In this document: piece after piece, positions 26,162 to 35,284 of the stretch
How positions within the stretch are numbered: position 1 is the first letter of the stretch
Layout: each line of letters starts with the position of its first letter
Assembly: GCA_046295175.1 (NCBI GenBank)
Contig: JBKBNY010000001.1
Coordinates: 806,001-870,000 of the forward strand
Direction: 5' to 3'
Source: JALOLV01 sp046295175
GTDB lineage: Bacteria > Bacteroidota > Bacteroidia > Cytophagales > Spirosomataceae
Length of the DNA: 64,000 bases
The notes under the pieces: generated by a model
What the model saw: the letters and a program-made list of their open reading frames with translations, nothing else
Told to the model about the DNA's origin: nothing
Databases searched by the model: none
Program-made: the position numbers and the translations under genes

Positions 26162-27577
26162 ATGAAAAAAATAACTTTTATTCTTTTATCATTTGTATCT
26201 ATCGGAGCATTCGCTCAGAAAGATAATGTGGGTATTGGTACAACCAATCCAGACCCATCAGCTGCATTAGAGGTTAACTCTAATAGCAAAGGTTTGTTAA
26301 TGCCACGTCTTAGCTTACAACAGCGTAATAGCATCCAAAACCCAGCTAAAGGTTTGATTGTTTATCAAACAGATATGCTCTCAGGTTTTTATTTTTACGA
26401 TGGAGCAAAATGGCAACCTCTTGCATCTAACAATTCTGAAAAGTCTGTTGCTGTTGACCCTAATGATTGGAGTTTTACAGGTAATGCTGCCCCTGCTGGG
26501 GCCTTTATTGGTACTACAAATGCAGAGCCTCTACGTTTTAGAGCTAACAACCAAAAAGCAGGCTTAATTGACCAAACGGGTTCTTCAATTACGTTATTAG
26601 GTTATCAAGCTGGTAACTCATTAACTAGTGGTCTATATAATACCGCATTCGGATACCAAGCTATGCTGAATAACAGTACTGGTCAGAACAACGTAGCGGT
26701 AGGCAATGGAGCAATGCTAGGAGTAACTGGAAGTAATAATATTGGTATGGGAGCGAACGTATTACATGGTAATGGCGTCGCAACAGGTGGCAATGATAAC
26801 GTTGCAGTTGGACATTTTTCTGCATTTAAAAATACTTCAGGGTTTAATAACGTTGGTTTAGGTACATTCACACTTTACAATAATACAACTGGAAATAATA
26901 ATTTAGCGATAGGTACTTTTGCAATGGAAAATAGTGCAACAGGAAGTTTCAATGTGGGGATTGGTTCAAGTGCATTACGAGCCAATACTGCTGGTAGTAA
27001 TAATATGGCTATAGGTGCAAATGCTCTTGCAGTTAATACTGGTAGCGAAAATGTTGCTATTGGAGCTCAAGCATTAAGTGCAAACGCTGGAGGAACAGGC
27101 AATATTGCAATTGGTAATGGAGCAGGCCAAAATGAAACTGGAAGTGGTAAACTTTATATTGCTAATAGCAATACAACAACACCATTAGTATATGGTGACT
27201 TTTCTACAAAATATTTAGCTGTTGGAGAGGTTGCCGCCGCTGACCGTGCTGCGGCGACGTCAGGAGGATACCGTCTATTGGTAAAAGGAGGCATGATTAC
27301 TGAAAAAATCAAGGTTGCTGTTGCCGGTTCTGCTGATTGGGCTGATTATGTCTTTGAACCAAATTACAAGTTAATGTCGCTGGAAAATGTGGAGACATTC
27401 GTAAAAGAAAACAAGCACTTACCTAACGTTCCTTCAGCAGAAGAGATGTCGAAAAATGGTTTGGATGTTATGCAAACTTCAGCCAAATTAATGGAGAAAG
27501 TAGAAGAATTAACTCTTTACATAATAGAGTTAAATAAAGAAATTCAAGCATTGAAAAAGCAAAATGCTAAGGAATGA
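26162..27577 (+). CDS. Secreted YadA-head-like repeat protein with coiled-coil C-terminus
   Basis: 471 residues: signal peptide KKITFILLSFVSIGAFAQ, a Bacteroidota N-terminal module (NVGIGTTNPDPSAALEVNS...GLLMPRL, VYQTDMLSGFYFYDGAKW), then about nine repeats of the form G-x-N-x-A-I-G-x-x-A-L-x-x-N-T-x-G (residues ~145-330), as in YadA/Hia head domains. The end reads ADYVFEPNYKLMSLENVE, FVKENKHLPNVPS and a final heptad coiled coil, a common C-terminal module of tail-fibre-like proteins. It lacks a YadA membrane anchor and a T9SS sorting domain. It is probably a trimeric surface fibre; its export route is unclear. It sits between the initiating transferase and the flippase gene and ends in a terminator. 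Confidence 0.72.
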   Translation: MKKITFILLSFVSIGAFAQKDNVGIGTTNPDPSAALEVNSNSKGLLMPRLSLQQRNSIQNPAKGLIVYQTDMLSGFYFYDGAKWQPLASNNSEKSVAVDPNDWSFTGNAAPAGAFIGTTNAEPLRFRANNQKAGLIDQTGSSITLLGYQAGNSLTSGLYNTAFGYQAMLNNSTGQNNVAVGNGAMLGVTGSNNIGMGANVLHGNGVATGGNDNVAVGHFSAFKNTSGFNNVGLGTFTLYNNTTGNNNLAIGTFAMENSATGSFNVGIGSSALRANTAGSNNMAIGANALAVNTGSENVAIGAQALSANAGGTGNIAIGNGAGQNETGSGKLYIANSNTTTPLVYGDFSTKYLAVGEVAAADRAAATSGGYRLLVKGGMITEKIKVAVAGSADWADYVFEPNYKLMSLENVETFVKENKHLPNVPSAEEMSKNGLDVMQTSAKLMEKVEELTLYIIELNKEIQALKKQNAKE

Positions 27578-27604
27578 TAACAAGTAACATTTTAGATTTG
27601 TATT

Positions 27605-27629
27605 AAGGGGGTGTTTACATCCCCTTTTT
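27605..27629 (+). terminator. Terminator or attenuator hairpin before the flippase gene
   Basis: AAGGGG (27605-27610) pairs with CCCCTT (27621-27626) around a 10-base loop and is followed by TTT. It ends nine bases before the flippase ATG. A TAGATTTG box (27593-27600) lies just upstream, so this could be a leader attenuator rather than a simple terminator. Confidence 0.6.
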
Positions 27630-27637
27630 AATTATTT

Positions 27638-29011
27638 ATGGCAACATATACTCGAACAACAATAACATTAATAATCGTAAATATACTATCAAGAGGATTA
27701 TATTTCTTAAATATACTTTTGATAAATAATAATTTTACGACAGACTCAAATACAGACTTACTATTTTTTCTATTAGCACTTACAACAAATGTAACTTTTT
27801 ATATTAATTTTATTTCTCAGGACGCTATTTTACCAGAATTAATTAGACTTCAACACAAAGAAAACTCACTTGACAGTGCAGTTCAATTCTTCGTTCAATT
27901 ACTTAAAATATATTTATTGATAAGTACTGTATTAATTTCACTATATTCTTTTTTTAATACTCAGTTTATTTCACTAATAACAGATTTCAAGCTAATAACC
28001 CTTGAAAAAAACAAAGAAATACTTTTACTTTTTTCTCCAATTATTTTCTTCTCTGTAACTACTTATTTCTTTGGCGGGCTTTTATCAGCCGCTAAAAAAT
28101 TTAACATAGTTCTTTTCGTTGGCTTTTTGGGTAATTTGTTATCCATTTTTTTTTATTGGCTTAGTCCCGAGAAAAGTATGCTTAGTGTTGTCTTAGGTAT
28201 GGCAATAGGATACCTTATTGGATTTATTGGACTTATATGCTATACTTTTAATAAGATTAAAATAAGACTCAAACCTCAATTATGTAAATCATCTACATTC
28301 TCACAGGTATTTATTAAAGAAATCTCATCAAACGCAGTTCTTTCCTTATTGAATATTTTAGGCTACACCGCACCTTATATTGCTTTGACTAAATTCCCAG
28401 ATGGTTCTTTGAGTATTTATAGTTTTTGTACTCAAATTTCTAACATACCTGTAAGTATGGTAATTGCTCAAATAGCTACAATTACTGCGGTGAGATTTTC
28501 GAATATGAATAATACCAATGATAATGTAAACTTAAACAAGATGTATTACAAAATACAATACAAATTAATCTTAGGCATGTTATTTATCGGTATCTTAATT
28601 AATTTACTATTTCCTTATATTTTACCACTCATAATTAAAGGTAAAGAGCCTAAATATTATAGAACTTGTATTGAATACTTCAGTATTATTTCTTTATCAC
28701 TTCCATCTATTGCTCATAATACAATTCACAGTAAACTATTGGTAGCCAAACAATTAATATTTAAATATAGGCTTCTTCCTGCAACCTATAATATTATTTT
28801 TATCTCAATGATTGTAGGCTCCTCCTTTTTCAATAGTCATATTTTGATATATATAGTTTCCATCACCCCTATTGTCTATTCTTTGTTTCTTGAACAGAAC
28901 GTAGCTCGGAGAATATTTAAACTAAAAAGCAATAAGAACTTTATTTTGCTTTTTAGCTCTTATCTTATTTATTTTGTATTAATTCAAATTATTCATATGA
29001 TAACAAAATAG
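27638..29011 (+). CDS. Wzx-like flippase of the MOP/MurJ-type superfamily
   Basis: 457 residues, almost wholly hydrophobic, with about 12-14 predicted membrane helices. The N-terminus (TITLIIVNILSRGLYFLNILLI) and the FLGNLLSIFFYWLSPEKS...GMAIGYLIGFIGLICY region resemble MurJ/polysaccharide exporter proteins. In this context it most likely flips the undecaprenyl-linked repeat unit across the inner membrane (Wzx role). A cell-wall MurJ role is less likely because it sits among polysaccharide genes and is very AT-rich. First gene of a tightly packed plus-strand run reaching 35284. Confidence 0.78.
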   Translation: MATYTRTTITLIIVNILSRGLYFLNILLINNNFTTDSNTDLLFFLLALTTNVTFYINFISQDAILPELIRLQHKENSLDSAVQFFVQLLKIYLLISTVLISLYSFFNTQFISLITDFKLITLEKNKEILLLFSPIIFFSVTTYFFGGLLSAAKKFNIVLFVGFLGNLLSIFFYWLSPEKSMLSVVLGMAIGYLIGFIGLICYTFNKIKIRLKPQLCKSSTFSQVFIKEISSNAVLSLLNILGYTAPYIALTKFPDGSLSIYSFCTQISNIPVSMVIAQIATITAVRFSNMNNTNDNVNLNKMYYKIQYKLILGMLFIGILINLLFPYILPLIIKGKEPKYYRTCIEYFSIISLSLPSIAHNTIHSKLLVAKQLIFKYRLLPATYNIIFISMIVGSSFFNSHILIYIVSITPIVYSLFLEQNVARRIFKLKSNKNFILLFSSYLIYFVLIQIIHMITK

Positions 29012-29075
29012 AATTAGAAACTAATAGTAGGTTTAAGAAAATAGTATCATAAATTGTATCTAAAACAGCAAAATT

Positions 29076-29978
29076 ATGGCCCGCAAAGAAAGTGCCTTCA
29101 CAAGGCTTTTGTCATCAAAAATGAGAAATAACGTCAAAGAATCTTTGCAATTCTTTGGAAATTTATTCACCCCAACTTTAATTCTTAACCCTTCAATTAG
29201 TGGCAAATATTACGCTTACAATCCATCTTCTAATGAATTTGTCGTAACTGGATTAGACGAAAATTCAGAAAAAGATAAAAATGGTTTACCTATTCCTCCA
29301 AAGGAAATTAGAATAGGAGAAACAACCGCTGAAGAGTTTGTAAGCTCAGGAAAAGTCGATTATGATGTAATGCTTAAGCTATTATCAGACGTAAATATTG
29401 CATCTAACTCATTTGGTAAAATTTTAGAATTTGGTTGCTCCTCTGGACGAATGATTCGTTTTTTTCACTCTGACTCATTTAAAAAAGAGATTTGGGGCGT
29501 AGATTTAGCGTCTGAACATATCTACTGGTGTCAACAAAATCTATCTCCAATCAACTTTACAACCGTAACACTACAACCTCATTTACCTTTTGAGGATAAT
29601 TACTTTGATTTTATTTATGCTGGGTCTGTCTTTACACACATTGACGACTTGGCATATACATGGTTTTTAGAACTTAAAAGAATAACTAAGAAAGGGGGTA
29701 TAATATATGTAACAATTCATGATGAAAACACTATTGATTATTTCAACAAGCATCAAGAAAAAATAGCGTTCCAAAAAATGATATTAGGCACAAAAGCATT
29801 CAAAACCTTTAGTTCTAACAACGGTAAGATATTCACTGTTGGTCGTTCTATGATGTCGCATGTCTTTTATGAATCTTCATTTATAAAACAACAGTTGTCC
29901 AAAATATTTGAAATCATTTCATACGTTCCAAACTCTTACAGAGAATACCAGACAGGTGTTATATTAAAAAAGAAATAG
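29076..29978 (+). CDS. SAM-dependent class I methyltransferase (polysaccharide modification)
   Basis: 300 residues. The SAM-binding motif I is ILEFGCSSGRMIRFF (~residues 117-131), followed by EIWGVDLASEHIYW and PFEDNYFDFIYAGSVFTHIDD. The N-terminal ~100 residues carry no motif I know. A sugar O-methyltransferase or a lipid-linked intermediate methylase is the likely role given the position between flippase and glycosyltransferases, but acceptor specificity cannot be read from sequence. Only four bases separate it from the next gene, also a methyltransferase. Confidence 0.75.
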   Translation: MARKESAFTRLLSSKMRNNVKESLQFFGNLFTPTLILNPSISGKYYAYNPSSNEFVVTGLDENSEKDKNGLPIPPKEIRIGETTAEEFVSSGKVDYDVMLKLLSDVNIASNSFGKILEFGCSSGRMIRFFHSDSFKKEIWGVDLASEHIYWCQQNLSPINFTTVTLQPHLPFEDNYFDFIYAGSVFTHIDDLAYTWFLELKRITKKGGIIYVTIHDENTIDYFNKHQEKIAFQKMILGTKAFKTFSSNNGKIFTVGRSMMSHVFYESSFIKQQLSKIFEIISYVPNSYREYQTGVILKKK

Positions 29979-29982
29979 TTGT

Positions 29983-30705
29983 ATGACAATAATATCCTAT
30001 TTAAAGAATGTAAAGAAAGATTTATACTTCAAGCCTAATTTCTTGGGCTTACTAATCAATCCACATTTTATAATTAGAAGAGCATTATATAATGGCCTAA
30101 AAAGAAATGCGGGTTACCTGACGGGTATAACATTAGATTTTGGCTGTGGACATAAGCCTTATGAACATCTTTTTTCAGTAGATAAATATATCGGGACTGA
30201 TATAGAGATTAGTGGGCATGACCATACAAACTCTAAAGTCGATGTTTACTACAATGGTAACACTATTCCATTTGAAGATAACTATTTTGATAGTATTTTG
30301 TGCAGTGAGGTTTTAGAGCACTTATTTGAGCCTGAACAAATCATAAACGAGTTATACAGGGTACTAAAACCTGGTGGAATTGCAATATTCACAACACCTT
30401 TCGTTTTTGAAGAACACGAAGTTCCTTATGATTATGGTAGGTATAGCTCGTTCGGAATAAAATACCTTTTTGAAAAAAACAAATTTGTTATTGTTAAGCA
30501 TGAAAAACTAAATAGTTTTGTACTTTCAGTATGTCAATTATGGATTTCATATATTTACAGTTTAATTCCTAATTTTAAAATAATTAAACCGTTTTTGATT
30601 CTTCTCATTATTGGGCCGTTAAACTTGATAAGTTTTCTTATGAGTCTTTTATTACCTAAAAGCCAAAAGTTATATTTGAATAATTTAATTGTCGTTAGCA
30701 AGTGA
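29983..30705 (+). CDS. SAM-dependent class I methyltransferase
   Basis: 240 residues with a Methyltransf_11-type core: LDFGCGHKPYEHLF, YIGTDIEIS, PFEDNYFDSILCSEVLEHLFEPE, ELYRVLKPGGIAIFTTPF. The C-terminal ~60 residues contain a hydrophobic stretch (FLILLIIGPLNLISFLMSLLL), so it may be tethered to the inner membrane where lipid-linked sugars are built. It overlaps the following glycosyltransferase start by four bases. Acceptor unknown. Confidence 0.75.
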   Translation: MTIISYLKNVKKDLYFKPNFLGLLINPHFIIRRALYNGLKRNAGYLTGITLDFGCGHKPYEHLFSVDKYIGTDIEISGHDHTNSKVDVYYNGNTIPFEDNYFDSILCSEVLEHLFEPEQIINELYRVLKPGGIAIFTTPFVFEEHEVPYDYGRYSSFGIKYLFEKNKFVIVKHEKLNSFVLSVCQLWISYIYSLIPNFKIIKPFLILLIIGPLNLISFLMSLLLPKSQKLYLNNLIVVSK

Positions 30706-31847
30706 AAACTGGATTATACATCTTTTACTCAAGAACATATAGCGGTGCCGAAATTGTAACAAAACGTCTAATTTGTCATAATAAAAGTATAAAACCTATA
30801 ATACTTTGTACACCAGGAAATTTTAGTAATTCTTTAAAAGAATATAATTTCAAGATTTATGAAACTCAGTTTTTAGAGCCTGTAAAATATTATAACAATA
30901 AAGTTATTAAGCTAATTTGTTACCCGCTTGCTTTAGTTTATAGAACCTTAGGATTATCTTTGAAAGTGTTTTTTTTATTAAAGAGAGAAAAAGTTGACTT
31001 CATACATGCAAATAATCTTTTTCCAAGTTTATATATTTTACCCCTACTATATATAAAATTTCTTCTTCCTGTAAAAGTCGTAAGGTCACATTTTGATGCT
31101 TCTTTTCATAACATAAATGAAATTATAGGAAAGTATATATGGCGAATTTTAATTAAAAGGTTTGACATTAATTTTGCTGCTTCTGACTATACTAAAAAGG
31201 TAATGTTAAATGTTAAAAAAAGTGACAGAATATTCACTTTATACAGTGGTTTAGAGTCTTTAAAAATTCAAAAACATTTTAATCAATCTTCCTCAAATAG
31301 TAAAAGTATCAATCTTGGAATAATTGGTCAAATTATTCCAAGTAAAGGTCACAACTTATTACTAAAAGCATTAGAAAATCTCAATCAATATGATTTTAAC
31401 CTGCATATAATAGGTAAAAAAGAGGGAAAATACTATGAAAGCCTTCTTTCTCAATTAGAAATTTCGCCAATCAAGTCTAAAATAAGCTTTTCTGGTTTCT
31501 TCAGTAATATGAACGAAATGTATGAAAATATTGATTTGGTAGTAAATGCTACATCTGCGGCTTATGCCGAACCTTTAGGTACTACAATTATAGAAGGAAT
31601 GGCTTTTGGAAAAATTGTCGTCGCTTCAAATGTAGGAGGTACACCTGAGATTATTAACCACAATATAGATGGATTTCTTTACAAACCCGATAACATTGAA
31701 TCACTTACAAATATTCTGAAATATACTTTTGATAACTTTAATAAGATGAACTACATAAGAGAAAATGCAATAGAAAAAGTTAAAAGTAAGTTTCAGATTG
31801 AAACAATGGTGGAAAGATATAATTATTTATTAGAACATAAATTATGA
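30702..31847 (+). CDS. GT-B glycosyltransferase, family 4
   Basis: 381 residues starting with GTG overlapping the previous stop (GTGA). The C-terminal donor-binding domain shows LGIIGQIIPSKGHNLLLKALENL and the E-x7-E motif EPLGTTIIE followed by GMAFGKIVVASNVGGTPEII. It adds one sugar to the lipid-linked repeat unit on the cytoplasmic face. Donor and linkage cannot be predicted. The overlap with its neighbours (four bases each side) indicates translational coupling. Strongly AT-rich. Confidence 0.86.
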   Translation: MKTGLYIFYSRTYSGAEIVTKRLICHNKSIKPIILCTPGNFSNSLKEYNFKIYETQFLEPVKYYNNKVIKLICYPLALVYRTLGLSLKVFFLLKREKVDFIHANNLFPSLYILPLLYIKFLLPVKVVRSHFDASFHNINEIIGKYIWRILIKRFDINFAASDYTKKVMLNVKKSDRIFTLYSGLESLKIQKHFNQSSSNSKSINLGIIGQIIPSKGHNLLLKALENLNQYDFNLHIIGKKEGKYYESLLSQLEISPIKSKISFSGFFSNMNEMYENIDLVVNATSAAYAEPLGTTIIEGMAFGKIVVASNVGGTPEIINHNIDGFLYKPDNIESLTNILKYTFDNFNKMNYIRENAIEKVKSKFQIETMVERYNYLLEHKL

Positions 31848-33172
31848 ATCTGAGAGTTGAATATTTTCTTGGAGCTATTGATGCAAATATAGTGAATCTT
31901 CTTATTTCCATTCTTGTATTTCTGCAATTCTTATACAGCTGGTATAACAAGTGTTATAAACAAGGTTTTAAAATCGATTATTGGCATTTTTATATATTTT
32001 ATAATTATATTTTTCTAATATTCTTCATGTATCCATTTTCTGCATCATATTTAAATGATATTGCAATGGGCGGAAGAATGAGTACTATACGAGAAAAAGT
32101 AGATGATGCCTTCTATATAACTCTTATTGGGTATATTTCTATTTGTATTGCAAACTTCTTAATTAATATAAAGTTTAATTTTCCTCTAAGTAATAAGCTC
32201 ATTAAATTAAACAACTGGGGTAGTCGCCTTTTATTTGAAGCGATATCAAGCAGGAAATATATGTATTTATGCATCGGGTTTCTTCTCGTATTTTCCATAA
32301 TGGGCTTAATATACTCATTTTACCGATTTGGATTTAGTTTTAAAATACGAAATGAGTATTTATCAATCCCTGAAATTCGTCCGATTTTTAACTTTTGGAC
32401 TTCCTTCTACAATGTTCTCATTCCTGTATTAATTATTACATATATCCAAAAAAAATCAAAAAAAATATTAGTGATAATTATTTTACTTTCAATTTTTGCA
32501 ACTTTTACTGGTAATAGGTCTACTGTTTTTTTTACTGCATTGAACGGTGCTTTATTTTATCTTATATATTTAAAACGTAGATTAAAGTTAAGAAAATTAG
32601 CTTTGTGGGGTTTTGTCTTAGTAAATTTAATATTTCTTCTTGGGTTTTTAAGAGATGGGGGGGATTTTGAACTTGAAGATGTTGGTTTTTTTACATATTC
32701 TTTCCTATATGGTAATAATTTTTCGGATTTAAGAGACTTTGCATATATACTTTCATACTGGGACGAAAATCTACTTTACGGTAAGTCCTACATAGCAGGG
32801 TTTATATCCTTTGTACCAAGGTATATTTCGGAGTTTCGAAATACTTATGCTATAAGTGCATATACTAACAATTTTCTTGGTTACGAGGATGGAACACATG
32901 GGGGTATTAGGGGAGGTCCATTTTTTGAGTCATACTTAAATTTTGGAATAACGGGAGTAATTATGTTAGGACTAATGTGGGGAAGTGTGTTATCTGTTGT
33001 TAATAAGCAAATAAAAATAGAGTTAACCAGCTCAACTCCTAATTTTATAAAAGCTTATAGTTATTCATTTCTTTTTGTGTCAATAAGTGCGATTATGTTA
33101 ACAGCAAACTTTTGGCAATATTATGTATTTTTAGGATTCATTATTTTAGGGCTAATTGTAAAGAGATTATAG
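31844..33172 (+). CDS. Wzy-like O-antigen/EPS polymerase
   Basis: 442 residues with about 11-12 hydrophobic helices and a long periplasmic-type loop near the C-terminal third (RYISEFRNTYAISAYTNNFLG, EDGTHGGIRGGPFFESYLNFG), the layout of oligosaccharide-repeat polymerases. GGxxGGPxxE and an upstream TGNRSTVFF are similar to this group. It would join repeat units in the periplasm. Wzy proteins are poorly conserved, so the call relies on topology and location between glycosyltransferases. Confidence 0.76.
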   Translation: MNLRVEYFLGAIDANIVNLLISILVFLQFLYSWYNKCYKQGFKIDYWHFYIFYNYIFLIFFMYPFSASYLNDIAMGGRMSTIREKVDDAFYITLIGYISICIANFLINIKFNFPLSNKLIKLNNWGSRLLFEAISSRKYMYLCIGFLLVFSIMGLIYSFYRFGFSFKIRNEYLSIPEIRPIFNFWTSFYNVLIPVLIITYIQKKSKKILVIIILLSIFATFTGNRSTVFFTALNGALFYLIYLKRRLKLRKLALWGFVLVNLIFLLGFLRDGGDFELEDVGFFTYSFLYGNNFSDLRDFAYILSYWDENLLYGKSYIAGFISFVPRYISEFRNTYAISAYTNNFLGYEDGTHGGIRGGPFFESYLNFGITGVIMLGLMWGSVLSVVNKQIKIELTSSTPNFIKAYSYSFLFVSISAIMLTANFWQYYVFLGFIILGLIVKRL

Positions 33173-33174
33173 AA

Positions 33175-34227
33175 ATGTATATATATATAAATGGGAGATT
33201 TTTAACGCAAGAGATAACTGGAGTTCAGAGATATGCATTGGAGGTAACTAAATCTTTAGATTCATTGATTGACTCTGACACAATTGTTACAATCTTAGTC
33301 CCTAAGGGTCAAAAAATTCAAATAGAATTAAAAAATATTCTCATTAAACAAGTAGGTTTTTTAACGGGACACTTATGGGAGCAATTGGAGCTACCTTTTT
33401 ATTGTAATAGAGGTGTGTTGTTCAATCCTTGTGCAACTGGTCCACTTTTTAAGAAAAATCAAATTTCTACTTTTCATGATGTGAATTTCATCAATTTCCC
33501 AGAAGGCTTTACATGGAAATTTAGAATTATGTATAGATTGATTTTTTTTATGTGTGGTAAGCTCTCAAAATCAATTATTGCAATCTCCGATTATACTAAA
33601 CATGAATTAATTGATAAATTTGCAATTAGAGGTTCAAAAATTAATGTTATATATGAGGGTTATCAACATTTTAATGAAGTTATAGAAAATAATTCAATCC
33701 TGAATAATATAGATAAGTCAAAACCCTTTGTTCTTGGAGTAAGCAGCATAAACAAAAACAAAAACTTCAATATCATACTTTCCTGTTTAAGGTATATAAA
33801 TGATGTAAATTTTGTAATCGTTGGGAAATCCAATCCTAAAATATTTGGAGACGTAAATTCATTTGAAAACAAAAATATAACATTTTTAGGGAGGGTATCT
33901 GATTCAGAATTAAAGAGCTTATACAAAAGTGCTTTTTGCTTTGTTTACCCTTCTTTCTATGAAGGTTTTGGATTACCACCAATGGAAGCCATGAGCTGCG
34001 GATGTGTATGTATAGTTTCAAACACTTCGTGTTTACCAGAAATCTACAAAGATTCGGTACTTTATTGTGACCCCAGAGAGCCAATCACTCTCTCTAACCA
34101 AATTTTGAAGCTATTAGATAGTCCCGATATTAGGCACGATTTAAGCATTAAATCCAAGAGTATCCTTCAAAAATATTCGTGGACTGAATGCTCAAAGCAA
34201 ATTCTAAACTTATTAAAAAAAAAATAG
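33175..34227 (+). CDS. GT-B glycosyltransferase, family 4 (mannosyltransferase-like)
   Basis: 350 residues from ATG 33175, two bases after the polymerase stop; an in-frame ATG at 33112 would bury 60 bases in the polymerase gene and is rejected. Features: YINGRFLTQEITGVQRYALEV at the N-terminus, FHDVNFINFPEGF, and the donor site VSSINKNKNFNIIL with EGFGLPPMEAMSCG carrying E-x7-E. The N-terminal ITGVQRYA pattern is common in WbaZ/MtfB-like mannosyl- or rhamnosyltransferases, which would suit a GDP-sugar donor made by the gmd product; this link is speculative. Confidence 0.85.
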   Translation: MYIYINGRFLTQEITGVQRYALEVTKSLDSLIDSDTIVTILVPKGQKIQIELKNILIKQVGFLTGHLWEQLELPFYCNRGVLFNPCATGPLFKKNQISTFHDVNFINFPEGFTWKFRIMYRLIFFMCGKLSKSIIAISDYTKHELIDKFAIRGSKINVIYEGYQHFNEVIENNSILNNIDKSKPFVLGVSSINKNKNFNIILSCLRYINDVNFVIVGKSNPKIFGDVNSFENKNITFLGRVSDSELKSLYKSAFCFVYPSFYEGFGLPPMEAMSCGCVCIVSNTSCLPEIYKDSVLYCDPREPITLSNQILKLLDSPDIRHDLSIKSKSILQKYSWTECSKQILNLLKKK

Positions 34228-34228
34228 T

Positions 34229-35284
34229 ATGAAAGTAGTACATATAGTTGAGGCATTTGGTGGGGGAATCATAACTTTTATTAAGAATTTAACAGAAGGA
34301 CTTGACTACGAACATACAATTTTCTACGCCCAAAGAGAAATAAGTATTGATGAAATAAAAAAACAATTTAAAAGTAATATAAAGTTTATTAATTGGACGT
34401 ATGCCAACAGGGAAATAAGTATATATAAAGATATTAAGGCAGCAATAGAATTATACAATTTTCTAAAAACTGATGATTTTGACGTAATTCATCTTCACTC
34501 ATCTAAGGCAGGCGTTATAGGCAGAGTTGTTGGTTTATTTTTTTTAGATAAAACAATTATCTATACACCAAATGGAGCTTCTTTTGCAAGAAAAGATATT
34601 TCGTCCTTAAAAGTATACATTTACAAATTCATTGAATTTTTTGTAAGCTTAATATCTGGGAACGTTGTATGTGTCTCTAACTCTGAAGCGATTCTATTCA
34701 ATAATTTAGGAGTTAAGTCTATTTATATAAATAATGGGATTAAAATTAAGAATAAAAATAAGCCTAAAAAAAATAGTCAAAATTTTAAAATTATTACAGT
34801 TGGAAGAATTTCTAATCAAAAAGACCCCTATTCATTTAATAGGATAGCTCAAGAATTTATTGAATATCCAGTTGATTTCTTGTGGGTAGGTGATGGTGAA
34901 CTTAGAGATATTTTATCATCTCCGAATATTTTTGTAACAGGTTGGCTTTCAAGCGTAGAAGTGGAAGAAAAACTATTGGACAGTGACCTGTATATTTCAA
35001 CTGCTCTTTGGGAGGGCTTACCCTTTGCAGTACTAGAAGCTATGAATTGTAAATTGCCGCTGTTACTAAGTGAATGTATAGGAAATGTTGACTTAGTAGA
35101 GAATGACACAAATGGTTATATTTTTAAAACTGAAAAAGAGGCAATAGCGTATATAAGTAAATATATCAATAGCTATAAAACCTTAAAAGTCCACGGCGAT
35201 AACTCATATAGAAAACTACGAAATGAATTTGATGTTAATAAAATGTGTGATGAATATAAGGCCGTTTATAGAATGAAATTATGA
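34229..35284 (+). CDS. GT-B glycosyltransferase, family 4
   Basis: 351 residues starting one base after the previous stop. The N-terminus MKVVHIVEAFGGGIITFIK is a typical glycine-rich nucleotide-sugar loop; HLHSSKAGVIGR and YTPNGASFARKD follow, and the C-terminal half has VGRISNQKDPYSF and EGLPFAVLEAMNC (E-x7-E). This resembles the EpsD/CapM-type transferases for N-acetyl-hexosamine donors. It is the last gene of the plus-strand run. Its 3' end overlaps the stop of the converging sulfotransferase gene by six bases. Confidence 0.85.
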   Translation: MKVVHIVEAFGGGIITFIKNLTEGLDYEHTIFYAQREISIDEIKKQFKSNIKFINWTYANREISIYKDIKAAIELYNFLKTDDFDVIHLHSSKAGVIGRVVGLFFLDKTIIYTPNGASFARKDISSLKVYIYKFIEFFVSLISGNVVCVSNSEAILFNNLGVKSIYINNGIKIKNKNKPKKNSQNFKIITVGRISNQKDPYSFNRIAQEFIEYPVDFLWVGDGELRDILSSPNIFVTGWLSSVEVEEKLLDSDLYISTALWEGLPFAVLEAMNCKLPLLLSECIGNVDLVENDTNGYIFKTEKEAIAYISKYINSYKTLKVHGDNSYRKLRNEFDVNKMCDEYKAVYRMKL

